Positions 46,635 through 57,331 of a stretch of DNA of 64,000 bases are shown piece after piece. The position numbers and the translations under genes are program-made. The stretch is from Calycina herbarum (Eukaryota; Ascomycota; Leotiomycetes; Helotiales; Pezizellaceae). Position 1 is the stretch's first letter; every line of letters starts with the position of its first letter. The DNA lies in the NCBI GenBank assembly GCA_001414485.1, contig LLEY01000165.1:1-64000 (forward strand), written 5' to 3'. The notes under the pieces were generated by a model, which had not been told where the DNA came from, did not search any database, and was given only the letters and a program-made list of their open reading frames with translations.

Positions 46635-49600
46635 CGGCCCTAGCAAACAAGTGTCGACTTATTAACAAGAACTTATAAAGACTTCAGCTCCGTAGAAGCA
46701 ACTTATAGACCGCTCGTCTCATCCCCTAGCCCGCAACTGCTACTACTACCTCCCGCCTAGCTAGAACTTTTACTACTACTTAAACTACGTTCCGTATAAC
46801 CTCCCTTGCCCCGGCCCCCCGCCTTTATAGACTATCACGTAAACCAACGCCTGCCTGTAAGGAACCGGACGACGCCTGCTTCAAGTGTAAGAGGACTAGG
46901 CACTATGCCTGTGAATGCCCTAAGAACTCTAAGCCTATTATAGACGTTAATAAGCTTACGGAGCCTACGTCCGACTTAGAACAGTTAGAAAACGACCAAG
47001 TCTAGGGAAAGTCTCCTCCCTAGGCTTGCTTTACTAAGGTCCTAGCTAGTTAGCTATCGATCTAAGTCAGCTACTTAGAGGAAAACAGTTTACAGTCTCT
47101 TATAACTTAGTTTTCAATAGATACGGATTTAAAACCTCTACTCTAGCTGATACTAGAGTAAACGGCTTTGTACTTATTAGTATAAAGTTCGCTTAGGGGC
47201 TGGCTCGCTTCTTCCCTTTAACTATTTATACTCTTCCTACTCCTATTATAGTTCGCGGCTTTGATAGACAGAGTCGACAGTCTACGGACCGCTATATTAT
47301 TCTTCACTTATATATAGACGGCTGTAAACAGTATAACGTCCCTATAGTCCTCCTTAATACTAGCTATTAGGACCTTATTCTTAGGCGTATATAGTTTAAC
47401 CAGCTTAACGTATAACTTAACCCCTGCCAGCGCCGACTTATATAGCCCGCGGATCTCCCTCCTTCTCCTAACCTTATCCGGCTACGCCTCCTAGATCCTA
47501 GGATCCTACAGACTCGGCTCTTAAACCTAGATTACTAAGCTGACGCGGATCGCCGCGATCAGGCCCTAGAAGAACAGGTCGTACGCAAATACTAGGAAGA
47601 CCTACAACTGTCTATAAGCCTTGTCGACGAGCTGCTAGTCCCTTAGATCCTGGCGCGCCCGCCTACTATACCCCTGGCCGTATGTTACAGCGAGTACTAG
47701 GACTGCTAAAACAACTTACGAAATATAAACCGCGCCCTTATAGGTTTAGATATCTATAAAGCCTCTATAGCGCGCCTAAAACGTGTACGCCTTAACCTGC
47801 CACCGGTAGACATCGCTGTTATCGGTGCTACTATATATCGCCGTAACCTATAAGATACTAAAGCTACGGCCTTTAGTACCTCTCTTTATAAGATCGATTA
47901 CTTGATAGAAAAAAAGCTTATAGATTAAAAAGACGACTTACGGGTCTAAGAAAGCCTCCTCAGAGCCTACTAGGATCTCGTAGACGTTTTCTCCAAAGCT
48001 GCGTCTGATATACTTCTCTCTCGTCGCTTATATAACTATAAGATCGAACTTATAGACGGGAACGTAGACGACTTATCCTATAGCCCCCTCCGCCACTAGT
48101 TAACAGACAAGCTCTAGGCTATAAAACAATACCTTGTTAAGAACTTTTATAAAGGTTTTATTAAGGCTAGCCAAGCCCTCTTTACAGCCTCGATTCTCTT
48201 TGTTAAGAAGTCTAACGGCTCTCTACGGTTCTATATTAATTACTATAAGCTGAATAACCTAACCCGTAAGGACTAGTATTCTCTTCCGTTAATCGACGAA
48301 ACTCTTGCTCGGCTAGGTAAGGCTCGTATCTTTATAAAGCTAGACATATAACAAGCTTTTTACTAGATTCGGATTAACCCTAAGTCTAAGGAACTAACAA
48401 CGTTCCAGACCTGTTATAGAGCCTACAAGTGCAAAGTTATACCTTTTAGACTAACTAACGGACCTGTAATATATCAACGGTTTATAAACGACGTACTCTT
48501 CGACTATTTAGACAACTTTTATACTGCCTACCTTAACGATATTCTTATTTACTCCGAGAACGAGCTAGACTATCAGGAACACGTCTGTAAGGTCCTTTTA
48601 CAGCTTCGTAAAGCTAGCTTATAGGCTGATATTAAGAAATCTAAGTTTAACGTTACTTGTACGAAGTACCTAGGCTTCTACGTAAGCACTAATAGGATTG
48701 AAGTAGACCTAGAAAAGACAGAAACGATCTATAACTAGGAACGTCCTATTATAGTCCGCGGTGTTTAGTCCTTTCTTAGCTTTTATAACTTCTACCGGAA
48801 GTTTATTCTCAACTACGGACGAGTCGTACGCCCGTTAACGGCCCTAACTCGTAAAGACCAGCTGTTTCAGTAGACACCTGCTTATTAGAACGCCTTCTCC
48901 GAGCTGAAGGCCCGGCTTATTAATACACCTCTTCTTATATACTTTAATCCGTAATACGAGTCTATAGTTAAGACCGATTCCTCTAACGGCGTCCTTAGCG
49001 GTATACTCCTTCAGTTACAGCCGAGTCAAGAGTAGCACCCTATAGCTTACTTCTCTAAGACAATAATACCTGCTAAGATTAACTACCCGATTTACAACAA
49101 AGAGATACTAGCTATTATACGTTCTCTAGAAGCCTAGAGACCTAAGCTCGAAGGGTCTCTACACCAGGTACGGGTCGTTTTAGACTATAAAGCTCTCGAG
49201 TACTTTATAACAACTAAAGCCTTATCTGGCCGACAAGCTCGCTAGGCTGAAACCCTCTCTCGATTTAACTTCCTACTTACTTATAAGCCTAGTAGCCAGA
49301 ATCGAGCGGATTCCCTTACTCGCTAGGACTAAGAAGCAGATAGTTAAATAGTAATAAAGATATCTACTCGTACGCAAGTCCTCTTATAGCCTGAGAATCT
49401 CAACTCGCGGATTATTACAGACCTAGACTTAGACCCTTCTATAGATATTACACCTGTTAGAGTAGCCGACGGACTATACAACTTAATTAACGATATTCTA
49501 TAGGCTAATCGTACGAGTACGAGCCTTAACGCTCTCCACTAGTACGCTACGGACGAACGCCCTAGCTAGACAACCTGTAACAGCCTCCTACTATACTAAG

Positions 49601-51072
49601 AACAGCTTATCCTACCCGAGGACGACGATCTTAAAGTACGCTTACTAAGCGAGGTTCACAATCAAGTCTCAGTAGCCTACCCTAGACAATCTAAGACCCT
49701 AAAGCTAGTTATAGACCGCTACTACTAGCCGCACCTTCGTTCGGATATATAACGATTCGTCTATAACTACTAGACCTGCCGTCGCTCTCACGTGCTGCGA
49801 GACCGCCCCCCTAGACTCCTTAACCCCTTGCCTATCCCAGATCGCCTATAGCAATATATATCAGTTGATTTTAAGGAATTCCCTTCTAACAAGTCTAGGA
49901 TAGATATAATTATTATCTTTATTTGTCGGCTAAGTAAGAGATTTGTCTCTATCTCTTATCTAAAGACTACGGACGTAAAAAAGACTACGCGGATCTACCT
50001 CGACCGCGTATAACGCTATTATAGACCGTCAGATACTATTATCTCTGACCGCGGTCTATAATTCGTCTTAGAGTTCTAGTAAGAGTTTAACCGGATCCTA
50101 GAGACTAAGATTAAGCTATCTACGGCTGTATATATACAAACCGACGGTTAAACTAAGAATATAAACCAGTGGATTAACCAACGCCTTCGCCTGTTTATAA
50201 ACTACTATTAGGATAACTAGTCTAAACTAATACCGATTATAGACTACGCTTAAGCTACACTTCCCTAGGACTCGACGACTCTTCCGCTTATACAAATCGA
50301 GCTTGGTTACGTGCCACGTACCAGCTTTGATTAGGTCCGCCAGAGCCCGGAAGAGCTAATAAGCGTCTGTAAACAGCTTTCATAAGACGAAGCAGTTGTA
50401 TACGTAACCCGTATACACAGCGCCTAGGAAACCGCCTATAAGGGAATCGAGGCTGCTTAGGAACGCCAGCGTAAGTAAGCAAACAAGCACCGGCGACCAG
50501 TAGACTTTGCTACGGGCGACAAGGTCTACGTATCGACAAAGACGTAGAATATAGACCGCCTAAGCCGTAAGCTCGACCAGCAGATGGCTGGTCCGTATAT
50601 AGTCCTAGAAAAGGTTGGAAACGCTTTCCAGGTCGACCTGCCTTCGACAATTAAAATATAGCCTGTAATCTCTATAGACAAGCTTCGTAAAGCTCCTAAC
50701 GATCCGCTACTAGGCCAGCTACAGGAACCAGGACTGCCTATTATAGTTAACAGGCATAACGAATAGGATGTAGACTAAGTACTAGCCTCTAGAGGCTATT
50801 ATAGAAAATTATAATACCGGGTTCAATAGGCACAAAGCGAGCCAGACCCGGCCTAGTACCTAGCTTCTAACTTTATAGGCTACCTATATAAGCTTTAAGA
50901 GTTTCACGCTCTAAATCCTTCTCTCCTAGGGCCTCCTAGGTACTTAGTAGAATGGTTACAGAGCTAGGAAGATAGTATAGACGAGCCGGAATATTATAAG
51001 GACGAGGATATATTACCTATAAGGTAGTAGGTTCAGAGCTCGCGGGCGAGCTCTACTCAAAGGGGGGGGTAA

Positions 51073-51401
51073 TATTACAGACCTGGCCACCGCCGAGCAC
51101 GTGACTCGCGTACGGCTGCTCGCCGGCGTCCGCAAAGCCTGCTATTCCTGGCCTGGCCTAGAACCATTCCTACCTAGGCCAGGAACCATTTCTACAAACG
51201 GATCGACATTCCTATAACTTATCGATTCCTTAGCTATCTCTATATTATAGGACCTCTAGGAGTCTCCTCTTTCCTTCTCTTCTCTTTTGTAGCTTTAGAT
51301 CTTCAATTAAACCACCTCTTACTTCTCTGATTATCCGCTACACCTATATATGCTATAGGTAAGGATAACTACTAGAGGGCTAGCAGATTAGGTTTGTCAC
51401 A
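51073..51401 (+). repeat. 3' LTR of Gypsy-1
   Basis: Preceded by a G-rich polypurine tract (AAAGGGGGGGG). First bases TATTACAG correspond to TGTTACGG in the other copies. Ends GGTTTGTCACA followed by the duplication AAAGC. Confidence 0.93.
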
Positions 51402-51593
51402 AAAGCTTTGCTATAGCTAAAGAGTTAATCTTCTTAGATAAACGAATAGCTTTAAGAGCTAGGATTATTCGAGCTTCTTTAGTATAAACTTCTATTTATA
51501 GTAGTTGAGAAAACGCGTGTTAAACTTAATAGAGTAGAATATAAGAGAAAATTACTAACTCGGTGATATTACCGACTCGGTGATAAACCACGT

Positions 51594-52078
51594 TATAGAA
51601 AAATACTAGTAATAAGATTATATTAAAAACTACTTTTTAATATAAATTTAATATAAAAGTATATAGACTAGTTAGTAGCTTTGAAGTTCTACTATATAGA
51701 GGCTATTAGCTATAAAGATATTACTATTATATTATATAGAGTATTTCTTATAACTCTATTATTATACGCTATTAATTTGCTATTATATTATTAATTAATA
51801 TTACGCCGGTCGTCGTATTCGTCAACGTATATAGAACAAAGAATTGTTATAGAAATATTTCTAAAAGACTCAATTAAATATACTTTCTATCGAGCGGAGT
51901 GTTATACATATCGCTAGACCCGTCCATTCCAAGGATAAGAGCCCAAACACCGCTCATACCATGCAGTCCTACGCCAGACAAAACAAAAAGGGAAAGAGCT
52001 ACATTGCCTGGGGACTGACCCGCTGCCACGCTTCTATCTCGACTCATCCAGAAAAAAAGAGAAATGATCCGATCCCGT
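51594..52078. other. AT-rich right margin of the repeat island and 3' flank of the ABC transporter
   Basis: AT-rich to about 51.83 kb, then abruptly normal composition about 250 bp before the ABC transporter stop codon. No feature recognised. Confidence 0.5.
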
Positions 52079-54487
52079 TTATTTTTGTTCCTCTCCAGCC
52101 TTCTCCAAAACAGCTTCCGTCTTGGTTTGTTTTTCCTCTTCGTCAACTTCCTCAGGGTTCTCCACTTCCATTCGAGCGAGATCCTCTTCAATTTCTTCCG
52201 TTTCGGTAAGATGACCCTCTGGTTCCATGCTTCGTTTGTCTGCGGCATCACCACCGCTCATCTGCCACTCCATCAACTTGGTGAATTGCGAGTGAGGGTT
52301 GCTGGATAAAGAGGCATATGTGCCTTGCTCAGCAACCTTTCCATCATTCCCGAGCACGATAATACGATCCGATCTCATAATAGTCGACAATCGATGGGCA
52401 ATTGAGATTGTCGTATTGTGCCCCCTGAGTAATGCTGCTAGGGCTGAATTGACAAGTGTTTCAGACTCGGCATCCAATGCGGATGTTGCTTCATCCAGAA
52501 TCAGGATATCGGGATTCTTGAGTAAAGCTCGGGCAATAGCGATTCTTTGCTTCTGTCCCCCCGACAGCTGGGCACCACGAGATCCAACGGAGGTATCCAA
52601 CCCCTCGGGGAAGTCGCTAATAAATTGACAGTTTGCTTTTCTGGCAGCTGCAATGATTTCTGCCCGTGAAGCATGGGGCTTGCCATACGCGATATTTTCT
52701 GCGATGGAGCCAGACATGAGAACTGGTTCTTGACCCACCATTCCAATTCTTCGACGGAGCGATTTGCCGTTCAAGGTGGAAATGTCCTGGCCGTTTATGG
52801 AGATTGTTCCTTTGGTCGGGTTGTAAAATCTCAACAAGAGAGACCCAATGGTTGATTTACCGCCTCCACTGGGACCAACGATAGCCACATTGGTACCGGA
52901 GGGGATCTCGAAGTCGAGGCCCTCAAAAATATTGACTGCTGGTCGTGTTGGGTATGCAAAATGGACATCTGAGAATTTGATGATGCCTTGAGCAGACTTG
53001 ACTTTGGTTCCAACAGTAGCTGGAATCGTGGGTTTGCGATCCTGGAGTTCGAACAGACGACTTGCTGCTCCCACTCCTTTCATCAATTCCGAGTAAAAGC
53101 TGGACACACCAAAGAGACTTGATCCTGCGTAAGCAGTATACATCAAGAACGATGTTAGATCTCCAATGCTAATGAGGCCATTCTTCACCATGGACCCTCC
53201 GGAGTATAGCAGAGCCAATATGGTCATATTTCCAAAGAAGCCGGAAGAACTGAAAAATGTAGCACTGATGATGGCCTCCCTTTTACCGAGAGCAAATATT
53301 TTCTTGATCTGATGATTGTATCGCCCAACTTCTTGCGTTTCACCAGCGAAAGCTTGAGATGTTCGAACATTACCAAGTCTTTCTTCGGCAATTTTGGTCA
53401 AAGTTCCCAGATTGCGCTGAATCTTTCTGCTCAAATTTCGAATCATTCGACCGTAGAAGAAAGCACCGATGGCAACTGGAGGGAACATCAAGCACAGGAT
53501 ACTTGTGAGCTTCAAGCTGACCCATGCCATGGCAGCAAATCCGGCTCCTCCACTGACAATGGCTCTAAGCCCATCAGAAAGATTTTGCGTAATACTTTTG
53601 CCAACAATGACTGTATCGGAGCTGAGACGAGAAATGAGATCTCCGACACGATTGGCATCGAAGAATTCTGCATTTTGGACATAAGTTCGTCGGTACAACT
53701 GCGAACGAAGTCTGGCGACAATTCTCTCTCCAACAATTCGTAAAATAATGATTCGTCCATAATTCGCAGCAGCCCCTATTGTCAGAACCGCGCCTAGCGC
53801 AATATAAAACTGTGTAATTTCAAGTCCAAACAGAGTGCCGCCCTCGGACGGGTCCTTTGTCGCAAGATCCAGGATTTTTCCGATAGAAAATGGTATAGAC
53901 ATGGTGATGGTTGATGATACCAAAAGGAACCCAAAAGCAAGACCTAGCCATCTGGCTTCTGGCCTTGCGATTTTGATCAATCTCCATATTTCTCCGAATC
54001 CAGCAGAGTTGCCCTGTTTCTTCGGACTGGACAGGCGGGCGCTCAAATTGACCTGAGCCGCCTTGGATGCCTTTTCGCTTCTGCCAAATCCATCTTGTTC
54101 GTCGATTTTATCCTCTTCCTCCTCCAATTTCCTCGCCTTTTCCTTCTCCCTCAAATCTTGTCTGTCGGAGTCCTTCGGGGCCTCTCTTAAAGATGATCTG
54201 CTATTGAAAGGCCGTAATTGTGAAATCGCTGGTTCCCATCGCGCCGATAGACCTGTCCGTGGTCTCGAGAAATGGGTGCTAATGGGTCTAGCATTGGATT
54301 TGAACGAAGACGGTAAGCTTTTGGAAGACCTGTGCAAACCCGAATTGTGTCTAATTGGTATATGAGGTGCGCATTTGGTAGGCAGTCGAGTAGCTATCGA
54401 TGTGGGAGGGCTCGAGAGCTGTCGCGAAGCTGCTTGGTAAACGGCGGACGCCCCCCATCCATGGGCTTGAAGGACGGTTCGTCGCAT
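52079..54487 (-). CDS. mdl1: Mitochondrial ABC transporter, Mdl1/ABCB10 type
   Basis: Single exon, 802 aa from the ATG at 54487 (MRRTVLQAHG). An Arg/Ser-rich presequence and a charged linker (about residues 1-170) precede the six-helix transmembrane domain (about 175-490; RWLGLAFGFLLVSSTITMSI at its start, coupling-helix region QNAEFFDANRVGDLISRL). The nucleotide-binding domain follows: Walker A GPSGGGKST, Q-loop VGQEP, ABC signature LSGGQKQR, Walker B ILILDEATSALD, H-loop IAHRLS. The last ~65 residues form an acidic Glu-rich tail. Half transporters of this kind dimerise in the inner mitochondrial membrane; yeast Mdl1 exports peptides made by proteolysis. The gene ends only 485 bp from the transposon island. 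Confidence 0.93.
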   Translation of the reverse strand: MRRTVLQAHGWGASAVYQAASRQLSSPPTSIATRLPTKCAPHIPIRHNSGLHRSSKSLPSSFKSNARPISTHFSRPRTGLSARWEPAISQLRPFNSRSSLREAPKDSDRQDLREKEKARKLEEEEDKIDEQDGFGRSEKASKAAQVNLSARLSSPKKQGNSAGFGEIWRLIKIARPEARWLGLAFGFLLVSSTITMSIPFSIGKILDLATKDPSEGGTLFGLEITQFYIALGAVLTIGAAANYGRIIILRIVGERIVARLRSQLYRRTYVQNAEFFDANRVGDLISRLSSDTVIVGKSITQNLSDGLRAIVSGGAGFAAMAWVSLKLTSILCLMFPPVAIGAFFYGRMIRNLSRKIQRNLGTLTKIAEERLGNVRTSQAFAGETQEVGRYNHQIKKIFALGKREAIISATFFSSSGFFGNMTILALLYSGGSMVKNGLISIGDLTSFLMYTAYAGSSLFGVSSFYSELMKGVGAASRLFELQDRKPTIPATVGTKVKSAQGIIKFSDVHFAYPTRPAVNIFEGLDFEIPSGTNVAIVGPSGGGKSTIGSLLLRFYNPTKGTISINGQDISTLNGKSLRRRIGMVGQEPVLMSGSIAENIAYGKPHASRAEIIAAARKANCQFISDFPEGLDTSVGSRGAQLSGGQKQRIAIARALLKNPDILILDEATSALDAESETLVNSALAALLRGHNTTISIAHRLSTIMRSDRIIVLGNDGKVAEQGTYASLSSNPHSQFTKLMEWQMSGGDAADKRSMEPEGHLTETEEIEEDLARMEVENPEEVDEEEKQTKTEAVLEKAGEEQK

Positions 54488-55081
54488 CGCGTCCAATGGG
54501 TACTATAAAATCGCCACTGATATCACCGCAGAGTATCAGAGGCGTGGTTTCGTAGAATTTTCATTTTCTGCGTTGAGGAAATGGAGGTAGAAAATGTTGT
54601 AGATGACGGGGACAGAGAAGGCCCCGAGGTTGCGAAAACGGAGTACAAAAGTGCGGATCATCAACCTCGATCCCCTGCAGTGTCAATGAGCCTTTACTTG
54701 TATTTAATTGGTAATAACCTATTTGCTCTGAATTATTCAAGTTCTTGTATTTTTTACTCCAAATTTTGCGTAATAGGTATTCATTAATTCTGGTCCCTTT
54801 TTCTCTCTACCTACTTTGGGTACTTGGCTGGTCTGGGAAGCATTTGGTTGACTTCCAGAAGCTTCGTTCTTCGTCAAAGCTCCCCAAAATCCCTGTAGGC
54901 CGCAGCCTTGTGGGCGCCTTCAAGAATTTTGATAAAGCGCAACAGAAACATAACGCCACAGCACCTCACTGCCTATCTTCCGATCTAGACACACCACAAC
55001 CATTTGAATCGACGCGAAGACAATCCAAATCACCATTTTCACACCGAAATAAAGCCAGCAACGTCTGGCCAAACCGCTACT
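54488..55081. promoter_or_regulatory. Bidirectional upstream region of mdl1-like and cdc37
   Basis: These 594 bp lie between the divergent start codons. No specific operator recognised. Confidence 0.5.
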
Positions 55082-56927
55082 ATGGTTTTGGATTATAGCA
55101 AGTGGGGTAATTACTACCTGAAATGCCCCTCATCCTTCCCAATTTCTCTTTGTATTACCACACCACCATGAACCTCGAAGCTTACTCTTTCTCGCAGATG
55201 CCTTGGAACTATCAGATGATAGTGACATTGAAGTACAGTAAGTATCCTTTCTATTATCCAAACCCTCTCTCTTGAACCAAGCCCAGTACTGACACATAAA
55301 AGCCCGAACGTCGACAAGAAATCTTTCATCCGGGCCAAACAAACTCAACTTCATAATGCCCGCGCGGTTAGTACTCTGTTCCCTAAATAGGTTAGATTTA
55401 TATGCTGAGAATAGGGCAGGAAAGAAAGCACAAGATAGAAACCTACAAATACGAACGATTAATCAACGATGGCCTCCTCAAGCGCATCAACTCCCTCCTT
55501 ACCGCCCTAGAATCGCATAGTGCCGAATCTGAGAAGAGAAACCCCGACGAGTTAATATTCCAAGCAATCATGGAATCAGTTGGGAATTCCGGGGATGACA
55601 AGCCACCACCAAGACCGGAAGGCGTACACACGCAAGAAGCCGAACTTCCCACTTACTCGAAGATGATGGCTGCATTAGTCGACCAGGTCAAAGCCAAGGT
55701 AGACGAGGAGAAACCAGAAAATCGATTCAAGGCCTATATCACTGAAGTCAACGAGCACAAAACGAAGGTTGAGGGATTACAAAAGCAATTACTCGAGGAA
55801 TTGAATAAACTTGAGAAGGAGGAAGGCAGCAAGATCACCAGTGAAAGTTACAAGACGGGTTTTGACAGCTCGCATGTTGCGAAACCAGACAGCAAGACTT
55901 GGGAGGAAGAGTCGAAAAAGAAGCCCGCCAAGAAGGAGAAGGTCCAGGCAGTGGAGGTGCTGAATCCCAAGGCACTCGCAAATCAAACCCCATCAGCCCT
56001 AGGAGAGTCATCTGGTGCTGATGCCGACGTTGATGAGCCAGAAGTCGATGATGATGAGGAAGACATCGAGGCATCGGAAACAGGCAAGAAGTTTGCTGCC
56101 ATAAAGATGGGCGATTACAGATCTTGTTTACAATTTATATCTGCCCACCCCCACGTCCTAGCGGAAAAAGAAACCGACGGGCTATTGGTAATGGCATTTA
56201 ACTCTGCTATTGCCGGAGCACAAGAGGCAGCAAAACAGTGTGTGCATCAGGCACTTTTACTTCAGTACTGTCGAGCTTTGGGAAAGGATGGTGTTGGAAT
56301 GTTTTTCAAGCGCATCACGACCCCCGGCCATCAAGCTCAGAAGGTCTTCTTTGACGATGTTAACAGTACCTACATGAGAATCAAAACCCGAGCAAAGGAG
56401 ATTGAGAAGCAGCGAATTCAAGAGGAAGCCGAAGGTGCTGGTGTTGAACAAATCCAACTTCATGCGGTTGACCCTGGTACTACAATCAACATTCAAATTC
56501 CGCCAGAGAAAAGCGAAGACCCAGCGGAAATCAAAGCAAGAGAGCTATTCTTGGCTTTCCCTCCTGGACTTCAACGCGCTTTGGAGAGTGGAAGTCTGGA
56601 TGAGGTCAACAAGGTTTTGGGCAAGATGAGCGTGGAGAGTGCTGAGGAGGTTGTGGCACAATTGAGCGAGGTAGGTAAATGTTGATGGACAGTAGCGGGT
56701 TGGCTGGCACTTCTCACCCAATTAGCTTAGGGTGGGAAGTGCCAGCCAAACGGCTATTTTGAATGTTTGCTAACATATTACAGGGTGGTATGTTGTCTCT
56801 GGAAGAGCAAATCATCGATGCCACAACTGAAGAAGGGCAAAAAGCATTGCAGGAATTCGAGGAGCAAGAGAAAGCAGCCCAGCGAGAAGCTTCCCTTGCC
56901 TCCGAGTATTCCGAGGATCCAGAGTGA
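55082..56927 (+). CDS. cdc37: Hsp90 co-chaperone Cdc37
   Basis: Five exons: 55082-55106, 55198-55237, 55303-55366, 55420-56670 and 56784-56927, 507 aa. The tiny first exons rebuild the family start MVLDYSKWDALELSDDSDIE, which carries the conserved Ser before Asp-Asp (casein kinase 2 site needed for kinase-client binding), then HPNVDKKSFIRAKQ. The next exon supplies ERKHKIETYKYERLIND, a coiled-coil N-terminal kinase-binding region. The middle Hsp90-binding domain (about residues 260-420) includes FAAIKMGDYRSCLQFI and CVHQALLLQYCRALGKDG, and the C-terminal domain ends SEYSEDPE. An acidic linker (DVDEPEVDDDEEDIE) separates the first two. Cytosolic; loads protein kinases onto Hsp90. Every splice junction preserves frame. 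The last intron has a striking hairpin. Confidence 0.96.
56700..56749 (+). repeat. 20-bp hairpin within the last cdc37 intron
   Basis: Left arm TTGGCTGGCACTTCTCACCC (56700-56719) pairs with GGGTGGGAAGTGCCAGCCAA (56730-56749), 19 of 20 Watson-Crick, with one G-T wobble in RNA and a 10-nt loop. It lies inside the 113-nt intron between donor 56671 and acceptor 56783. Confidence 0.9.
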
Positions 56928-56998
56928 TCTCCTCTTGCTTAATTGTGAACCACGATTTACGTAGATCATGATAAACGGTAGGTACTCATTGGGAAAAC

Positions 56999-57078
56999 AC
57001 TCTTGTCAGGACTGGGCGGGCGTAAGACTGCAAAATTCAAGATTCTGTGATGTGCTTTGCACTCGTCCTGACAAGAGT
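56999..57078. repeat. 14-bp perfect inverted repeat between convergent cdc37 and clathrin light chain
   Basis: ACTCTTGTCAGGAC at 56999-57012 is complementary to GTCCTGACAAGAGT at 57065-57078, with 52 bp between. It lies 72 bp after the cdc37 stop codon, so it could fold in the 3' UTR. This could also be a tiny degenerate element. Confidence 0.8.
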
Positions 57079-57331
57079 ATTATCCAAACGAGTTCCAAGA
57101 CATTTCATTGGCAACACATTCAGCAAGGTGTTCAGGAAGCATGTAGTAATAAAAAAGGGCCATCAGAAATTATTTAGTCAAAAGTAATCGTGATTTCTGC
57201 CGTGTATTTTTAACGCCGCCCATATCCACCCGAAAAAGGCAGGCCTGGTGAGCCCTGGAGAAATACAACCAACCATCTGCTCAGATCTTACAAGTCCGCC
57301 ACTTCGCTTTCCCAAATATTCACAATCTCAT

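Larger units (their letters stand above)
39640..51050 (+). pseudogene. Gypsy-1 gag-pol relic (interrupted by Gypsy-2)
   Basis: The gag part lies at about 39.66-40.29 kb (FDNWKI, LINASIFELEEAKIAYVF, FYTRFLYLIG). After Gypsy-2 it resumes with an intact CCHC knuckle CFKCKRTRHYACEC (46.88-46.92 kb). The reverse transcriptase has SNGSLRFYINYYKLN and AYLNDILIYS near 48.53 kb, where the catalytic YxDD is changed to YLND by a G-to-A change. RNase H is near 48.97 kb (KTDSSNGVLSGILLQ). The integrase at 49.7-50.3 kb has VDFKEFPSNK, ISDRG and TDG. A chromodomain-like tail sits near 50.8-50.95 kb. From about 47.7 to 51.0 kb a single frame runs without any shift but contains dozens of TAG and TAA codons at positions where Trp or Gln is expected, and no TGA that I could find. 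Confidence 0.88.
39138..51401 (+). mobile_element. Gypsy-1: full-length Ty3/Gypsy-type LTR retrotransposon, nested and RIP-like degraded
   Basis: 5' LTR 39138-39466 and 3' LTR 51073-51401, both 329 bp, with the 5-bp target duplication AAAGC on either side. Internal order is gag, CCHC zinc knuckle, protease region, reverse transcriptase, RNase H, HHCC integrase and a chromodomain-like C-terminus, as in chromoviruses. Own length is about 5.92 kb after subtracting the inserted Gypsy-2 (40295-46634 plus 5 bp). LTR differences seen by eye are C/T and G/A transitions. The 3' LTR is the less mutated of the pair over the first 200 bp. Confidence 0.93.
37482..51593 (-). mobile_element. Fot1/pogo-like DNA transposon (element E), split by Gypsy-1
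   Basis: The left TIR ACGTGGTTTATCACCGAGTC at 37482 pairs with its complement ending at 51593, both TA-flanked, 14.1 kb apart. Removing Gypsy-1 and one target duplication leaves 1843 bp, the same as elements B and C. The transposase relic is on the minus strand; around 38.4-38.1 kb it reads LDRYKSYES and CFSILKQVYSR, the pogo DDE region. The right TIR has two CGGTGATA motifs in tandem. Non-functional. Confidence 0.85.

Noticed and set aside
32300..51900. CRISPR-like or centromere-like interpretation of the AT-rich island
   Set aside because: Periodicity is explained by LTRs, TIRs and decayed transposase and pol genes; no spacer-repeat array and no satellite.
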